A stretch of DNA of 18,347 bases from Bdellovibrionales bacterium (lineage in GTDB: Bacteria > Bdellovibrionota > Bdellovibrionia > Bdellovibrionales > JAMPXM01). Positions within the stretch are counted from its first letter, which is position 1. The number at the start of each line of letters is the position of its first letter. Below the pieces are notes generated by a model. It did not search any database. It saw only the letters and a program-made list of their open reading frames with translations, and was not told the origin of the DNA. The stretch covers positions 1 to 18,347 of the forward strand of contig JADJOF010000011.1 of assembly GCA_016713885.1 (NCBI GenBank), in the 5' to 3' direction. Position numbers and translations under genes: made by a program. This document shows, in pieces, positions 14,286 to 18,347 of the stretch.

Positions 14286-14934
14286 GCTCTTTCCTATTGC
14301 GGTAAAAGCAATCGATTCAGCGGGCTGGCTTTTGGTGTTTCCGCTTCCAGAAGGTAACAAGATCAAAGTGTCGTCGCTCTGGCAGGCGCTGTTCCCGAAG
14401 TCGAAAATGCGCTGGGAGTGGGATGACTCTGCCGATTCGCGCGTTGTGCAGCTCTGGCACCTGCGCCGGGAAATTGCGGAAAGTCAGAAGATTATTTACA
14501 GCAAGTGGTATCGTGATCGCGCCACAGTGTTCTCGATCCCGTGCTTTCTTGCGCTCTACCGTGTGCTCGAACCCGCGAGGCAGACTCTTTCTCCTGATGC
14601 CCGCGAAATTTTGGAGTTGCTTGAGTATGAGTCGCCGCTTTCAACGAAGCAGCTTCGGCGTGGAGTTGAGCTTCAGGGCAAGGAGAATGAGAAACGGTTT
14701 CACTCGGCAACACGTGAGCTGTGGCGAAGTCTGGCGATGGTTGGAATTGGTGAGATCGACGATGGTGCGTTCCCAAGTCTTGCGCACGCAGCGACGCATA
14801 CTGTTTTTGAAGATCAAGTCGCTCGAGCCAGCCGGCTTTCTTTCGCAGATGCTTGGCGAAAGCTTGATGAGTGGCCCGAACTTGCTCGGGCCGCTCGAAA
14901 GATCCTTGGGACTAATTCTGGAACGAAAGTTTAG
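14272..14934 (+). CDS. Conserved protein, possibly AlkZ/YcaQ-related (winged-helix)
   Basis: ATG at 14272 overlaps the end of kynB by 14 bp (GTG at 14266 is an alternative), suggesting translational coupling. The 220-residue product has M-R-W-E-W-D-D and V-V-Q-L-W-H-L-R-R-E-I-A near residues 46-70. I-I-Y-S-K-W-Y-R-D-R-A-T-V-F-S follows at about 75-89. A helix-turn-helix-like region with S-P-L-S-T-K-Q-L-R comes near 120-130. Phrases of this kind occur in AlkZ-related proteins, whose full-length relatives are DNA glycosylases for crosslinks; the catalytic part is not recognisable here. No signal peptide or membrane helix is seen, so it is cytoplasmic. The stop overlaps the convergent kynA by 23 bp. 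The name is tentative. Confidence 0.65.
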   Translation: MAASRLFPIAVKAIDSAGWLLVFPLPEGNKIKVSSLWQALFPKSKMRWEWDDSADSRVVQLWHLRREIAESQKIIYSKWYRDRATVFSIPCFLALYRVLEPARQTLSPDAREILELLEYESPLSTKQLRRGVELQGKENEKRFHSATRELWRSLAMVGIGEIDDGAFPSLAHAATHTVFEDQVARASRLSFADAWRKLDEWPELARAARKILGTNSGTKV

Positions 14935-15994
14935 TTGAAAGAGACTTTGGTAGCGGTGGAAGTTCTGAACGCGGAATCAGGAATGTGGCGAGATTAAAGA
15001 GATCGCCAAAAATGCGATGCTGATCCGTTGACGCTTTCAAATACTGATGTCCGCTCGATCCGCCTGTGCCAATTTTTGATCCGAGCATGCGATGAACCAT
15101 GAGGGCGTGGCGGTATCGCCAGGTTGTCATCAATTCGTCGATATCTTGAAGCTTTGTCAGCAGCTGAAAGGGAAGGCTTAAGAGCGGCTGTTCGCGGTAG
15201 AGCAGGATGAGGAGGGCCGCCTGGAGGGCCGAGTGAGAGAGGCGGAACGTGCCGGCGTTGCGGAGCTCCTCGTAGCGAGCAGGATCGGTAATGGCGGCAA
15301 ATGTTGATTCGGCCTCGGCGACCTGTTTGAGGTTTCGCTCTTTGTCCTCATTGGTTTTTGCGAAACGAATGATGGTTTCTTTGTCATTCTCAAGCATCGT
15401 GCGTACGGCTTTTCCATACTCGGCTTGGAAGTCAAAATCCTTGTTTGAAAGAAATGGCGCTCGGGCCAGCCACGCATCAACGCGGTCAAACAGCGAAGGA
15501 TCTTTCTCGGCTTGAAGCATCTGCTGCTCCTCGGCTGGTGGAACATGCGCGTGATAGGGGGTGGAGTTGTATTTGAGGCGACGGTCTGAGCGAAGGCCCA
15601 GTTTATTCTCAATGAGACGCCACTGTAGCGACTGAAAACCACTCGCTGGATAAAGTAGATCGCGGAAGTCGAGAAAGTCGAGCGGCGTCATTGTCTCGAG
15701 AACCGAAACTTGATCGACAAGCAGGCGTTGGATCTCAACAATGCGCCCTAATCGGGCCACCGCTGTCCCCATATCGCTTTCGTGAACAAGGTCGCTGGCG
15801 AAGAGACTCATCACGGAGTTGAGTTCGTGCAAAATCTGCTTGAACCAAAGCTCATAGGTTTGGTGAACGATGATGAAGAGCAATTCGTCGTGAGCTTTGA
15901 CGTTGAACTCATCGGAGCGGGGGCGTTGCAGATTGAGGAGTCCAGCGGTTTGCAAATAATCGCCGTAGGAAATGGGTGGCACATTTTTTTTCAC
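14912..15994 (-). CDS. kynA: Tryptophan 2,3-dioxygenase
   Basis: The 360-residue product matches the haem enzyme throughout. Y-G-D-Y-L lies near residue 10, and H-D-E-L-L-F-I-I-V-H-Q-T-Y-E-L-W near 35-50 holds the substrate-side His and Tyr. F-R-D-L-L-Y-P-A-S-G-F-Q-S follows near 110-122. W-R-Y-R-H-A-L-M-V-H-R-M-L-G-S-K-I-G-T-G-G-S carries the proximal haem His and the G-T-G-G-S-S-G loop. It oxidises L-tryptophan to N-formylkynurenine in the cytoplasm, the first step of the kynurenine pathway. The GTG start at 15994 overlaps the TGA of the upstream AsmA-like gene (GTGA), so the two are probably translated in series. It is slightly longer than short bacterial homologues because of a helical insert around 150-230. 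The frame is intact. Confidence 0.93.
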   Translation of the reverse strand: MKKNVPPISYGDYLQTAGLLNLQRPRSDEFNVKAHDELLFIIVHQTYELWFKQILHELNSVMSLFASDLVHESDMGTAVARLGRIVEIQRLLVDQVSVLETMTPLDFLDFRDLLYPASGFQSLQWRLIENKLGLRSDRRLKYNSTPYHAHVPPAEEQQMLQAEKDPSLFDRVDAWLARAPFLSNKDFDFQAEYGKAVRTMLENDKETIIRFAKTNEDKERNLKQVAEAESTFAAITDPARYEELRNAGTFRLSHSALQAALLILLYREQPLLSLPFQLLTKLQDIDELMTTWRYRHALMVHRMLGSKIGTGGSSGHQYLKASTDQHRIFGDLFNLATFLIPRSELPPLPKSLSTKLSFQN

Positions 15995-17157
15995 AGTCCG
16001 AGTCCTCGTTTGAGTTGATCTTTAATTCCGTCGATGGCTTCTGTTTTCTTTTTCTCGACTTCTTTTTTGATCGAGCTTGTCACGGCCTTCTTGAGCTTCT
16101 TCGTTTCAAGATCGGCCGTTTTTTTGGCCATTCCGGCCAGCGCATCCGCAGCGATGTCGGTTGAAGGCGAGGTGAGCGGTCCTTTGAAGGTGAGAGGAAC
16201 GACGAGTCGGCCTTTCAAGTCAGAATTGGCTTCGCGAAATGAGCCACCGATATTCACCGATTTTAGCCGAGCCTCGCCGGTGAGATTGGCATTGAGCGCC
16301 GAATCCACGGCGCCTTTGAGTGTGAGTTCGTCTTGTTCGGGAGTTACGGCAATGAGTTGGGCCAGCGAAAGAACGCTCGATTTTAAGCTGAACTGCGAGC
16401 GAATGTCGGCCAGTAAGTTCTGAGGGGGTGTGGGTTGTTTCTCCTGTAGATAAGGTTTGCCCCAGATCTCGAATCCGGGGAGTCCCTTTATTTTCTCCTC
16501 AAGAGTTTCGCGCGCAAGTTGCGCCAGTGGTCGCGAAGAGAAGCGCGAGCCCTTGGTTAAAAAGCTTCCATCGGCCTCGGTGTTTTTGATGAGTGCACCG
16601 GCAGCATAGGGACGTATGGAGAAATGGGTTGCCGCATCGAGCGTTCCCGCCACATCGCTTGCGTACTCAGGCTTTGCCCATTCGACGATATTTTTAAGTG
16701 AAAGGCGTGCCCCAACGGCGGTGCCTGTCGCAACGAGCAGGAGCGGGTAGGCGGGATCGATGTTGGTGACCTTGAGATCCTTGAGGTGAAGCTCGCCGCC
16801 AAAAACCGAACCGATGTGTGTTTGACTGGTGACACTGTTGTTGGCGATCAGAATATTCGAGGTCACGCGTTCGGCCTTGATGTCTGCAAGCTGGGCTGAG
16901 GCGATCGTTGATTCAATACGAAGATTGGCTTTGCGAAACAGTGCTGTGGAGAGGAAATCTGGCAATTTCGATGGAGCGGATAGAGATTTGCTGCCGGTCC
17001 CCGGTGCCTTGTTGTCCTCTTTCTTTGTGTCTCCGAAAACAAAAGAAGGCATGTCTGCGCGGACAATGCCTGAAATGGCTAACGGTGACTGCATCGGGGC
17101 GCTGGGAGTGATTTCGCCGACAAATTTAATGTCGCTATGGAGCTTTGTCCCGCCCAC
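15991..17157 (-). CDS. AsmA-like protein, C-terminal part (frameshifted from the upstream ORF)
   Basis: This 388-codon segment ends with an AsmA C-terminal region: N-I-G-G-S-F-R-E-A-N-S-D-L-K-G-R, then V-P-L-T-F-K-G-P-L-T-S-P and a long charged coiled coil (K-K-L-K-K-A-V to K-R-G-L-G-L). AsmA-type proteins are inner-membrane-anchored periplasmic bridges linked to outer-membrane lipid homeostasis. The GTG at 17157 overlaps the stop of the upstream ORF and is not preceded by a good ribosome site. With one more A in the A6 run (17160-17165 on the plus strand), the upstream protein reads V-K-K-I-V-G-G-T-K-L-H-S straight into this segment, so both are one gene. TGA at 15991-15993 overlaps the kynA start. 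Confidence 0.85.
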   Translation of the reverse strand: MGGTKLHSDIKFVGEITPSAPMQSPLAISGIVRADMPSFVFGDTKKEDNKAPGTGSKSLSAPSKLPDFLSTALFRKANLRIESTIASAQLADIKAERVTSNILIANNSVTSQTHIGSVFGGELHLKDLKVTNIDPAYPLLLVATGTAVGARLSLKNIVEWAKPEYASDVAGTLDAATHFSIRPYAAGALIKNTEADGSFLTKGSRFSSRPLAQLARETLEEKIKGLPGFEIWGKPYLQEKQPTPPQNLLADIRSQFSLKSSVLSLAQLIAVTPEQDELTLKGAVDSALNANLTGEARLKSVNIGGSFREANSDLKGRLVVPLTFKGPLTSPSTDIAADALAGMAKKTADLETKKLKKAVTSSIKKEVEKKKTEAIDGIKDQLKRGLGL

Positions 17158-18347
17158 TATTTTTTGACTGGCGCCAAGACGGGCAAGAACTCATAGAGCG
17201 GCTGTAAATTTGCGTTTACCTGCATGGCGCCGTCGGCTGTCCAGATATTTTTTTTGTATTGGAACCGACCGTTGAGTCCAATACGAGCTTGATCAGTCTG
17301 TAGCTCCAGCTGATCAAGTCGAACAAATTCGACATTGCCCCCGGCGCGCCACGCTACTGTTAGCGGGACTCTTGCTGATTTTGTGATGAGTCCTGGAAAG
17401 TCGAGGCCAAGATTGGTGAGGTTGAGATCACCCGTCGAGCTTTGGATAGAAATTTTCTCACCCGTCTTCTTCGCTTTCAGAGAGAGCGCGCCCAAGATCT
17501 GGCCTTTGAGTGAGTTCGCTGTGTCTTTCAATCTCAGGTTGATAGGAAGGCGCAGGGCGCTCACGTCGAGTTGCTCGACGGCGACATCGAGAAGCTGCGG
17601 ATCTTGCATTCCGGCTTTAATCGGGCCGCTGACCGATCCCTTAAGGGATATCGATCCATTGGCAGCGGCAAAATCAACGTTGTCGCGTAGGCCGTTGAGC
17701 TCAGGCGAGTCAAAAACTGGAATCAGAGTGGGCCAACCTGTCAGGGACGGGAGTTGAACGGAAAGGTTGAGTTCGGAGTTCTCTTTTGGGTCGATCGACG
17801 TCGTTCCGCTGATGTCGGCATTGAGATTGGAAAGCGTGAAGGCGCATTTCGTCAGGTAGACGGTCTTGCCGTCGATCGACCATTGCGCGTTGAAGCTCAG
17901 CGGCGTGCCCGCTGGTTTTTGTAGTCGTCCCTGCAGACGGAGTTCTGTTGCCGAGAGATCGGCTTGTACGAACGCCGAGTTAACCACCATTTTTTTCATA
18001 CTGTGGCTCTGAAAATCGTATTCGAATTTGAAGGGGACGTTGATGTTAAGTGAGGTCCGGCCAATGGCCCTCATCGGGCTTGGAGTGTCGCGCTCGATGT
18101 GTATTGGAAGAACACCGTTTCTGAGGTCAATCAGTCCATCGGCGACAACCGCACCACCGAGTTTGCCTTTGGCTGAAAGGTTAACGGCTAAAGCGCCTTC
18201 GAGGCGACCGGATAGGCCAAGTGCTTCGCTTTCTTTGGCGTCGAGTGGGATCACGCTGAGGTCGGCCGTTGCACCGCCGGCGGAGGATTCGAACTGCTTT
18301 GAGTCCATCGAGTACCGACCGCTGCCGATCAGATTGAAGCCAAACGC
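17157..18347 (-). CDS. AsmA-like protein, middle part (5' end beyond the right edge)
   Basis: The frame is open from the last base of the window, so the Met at 18308 is internal and the true N-terminus, with its expected membrane anchor, lies outside. The sequence is a series of short beta-strand repeats (L-S-A-K-G-K-L-G-G, A-T-E-L-R-L-Q-G-R-L, I-S-L-K-G-S-V-S-G-P, A-R-I-G-L-N-G-R-F), typical of the repeating beta-groove of AsmA/TamB-like proteins. These proteins are thought to carry lipids between membranes. The ORF ends in L-A-P-V-K-K-stop right at an A6 run; the rest of the protein continues in another frame (15991-17157). With the break repaired, at least 780 codons are visible. Confidence 0.85.
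   Translation of the reverse strand, partial: AFGFNLIGSGRYSMDSKQFESSAGGATADLSVIPLDAKESEALGLSGRLEGALAVNLSAKGKLGGAVVADGLIDLRNGVLPIHIERDTPSPMRAIGRTSLNINVPFKFEYDFQSHSMKKMVVNSAFVQADLSATELRLQGRLQKPAGTPLSFNAQWSIDGKTVYLTKCAFTLSNLNADISGTTSIDPKENSELNLSVQLPSLTGWPTLIPVFDSPELNGLRDNVDFAAANGSISLKGSVSGPIKAGMQDPQLLDVAVEQLDVSALRLPINLRLKDTANSLKGQILGALSLKAKKTGEKISIQSSTGDLNLTNLGLDFPGLITKSARVPLTVAWRAGGNVEFVRLDQLELQTDQARIGLNGRFQYKKNIWTADGAMQVNANLQPLYEFLPVLAPVKK

Noticed and set aside
1278..17165. Phase-variable contingency loci or programmed frameshifting as a common cause of the frame breaks
   Set aside because: Runs are only 3-6 bases, unrelated genes of different classes are hit, no common slippery motif or stimulatory structure is visible, and two genes show a second compensating change; assembly error is simpler.
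18308..18308. Start codon of the AsmA-like protein
   Set aside because: The frame is open to the window edge with similar repeat-like sequence (F-G-F-N-L-I-G-S-G-R-Y-S), and no signal or anchor follows the Met.

Overview
This window reads as chromosomal DNA of a diderm (Gram-negative) bacterium. It carries several lipoproteins, an OmpA-type outer-membrane protein, an AsmA-like envelope protein and two L,D-transpeptidases. The protein set (an Rsm22-type methyltransferase, kynA/kynB, a RAYT-type transposase, many short secreted or lipoprotein genes) makes me think of Bdellovibrionota or a related delta-proteobacterial lineage. That placement is inference from family resemblance, not from a marker gene.

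Layout. 1-2279 (minus): a very long lipoprotein of alternating Ig-like and PKD-like modules, running off the left edge. 2504-4871 (minus): two adjacent L,D-transpeptidase genes, one a lipoprotein with an SH3 domain, closed by a perfect 16-bp stem terminator at 2436-2474. 5006-6271 (plus): a REP-like nested palindrome, a RAYT-type transposase and a secreted protein of unknown function. 6320-8369 (minus): a surface-repeat protein and an OmpA-domain protein. 8408-8976 (plus): a small outer-membrane beta-barrel protein, with a small membrane protein overlapping its end on the other strand. 9143-10299 (minus): a PA14/Fn3 lipoprotein. 10515-11758 (plus): a PlsC-like acyltransferase and a small protein resembling HPF/RaiA. 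11744-12898 (minus): an Rsm22-type methyltransferase. 12959-14934 (plus): a Bcp peroxiredoxin with a lysine-rich tail, kynurenine formamidase and a possible AlkZ-related protein. 14912-18347 (minus): an AsmA-like protein (5' end off the right edge) followed by tryptophan 2,3-dioxygenase, the two joined by a 4-nt stop/start overlap.

Functional themes. Most of the window is cell-envelope biology: peptidoglycan cross-linking or anchoring by the LDTs, OmpA, beta-barrels, lipoproteins and AsmA. kynA and kynB together supply the first two steps of tryptophan catabolism (tryptophan to N-formylkynurenine to kynurenine plus formate), although they lie on opposite strands.

The strongest unexpected signal is that about half of the genes have a broken or doubled-back reading frame. 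I count roughly ten single-base frame changes plus one in-frame ochre stop. Each is recognisable because conserved protein sequence continues in another frame, or on the far side of the stop. Most are one base short at an A/T or G/C run (near 1330, 4133, 4631, 8412, 13024, 17162). Uncorrected long-read assembly errors are the simplest explanation. Real gene decay or compensated frameshifts remain possible, and raw reads would settle it. I did not find a convincing new defence or mobile system; the RAYT with its palindrome and AT-richer neighbour is the closest to a mobile locus.
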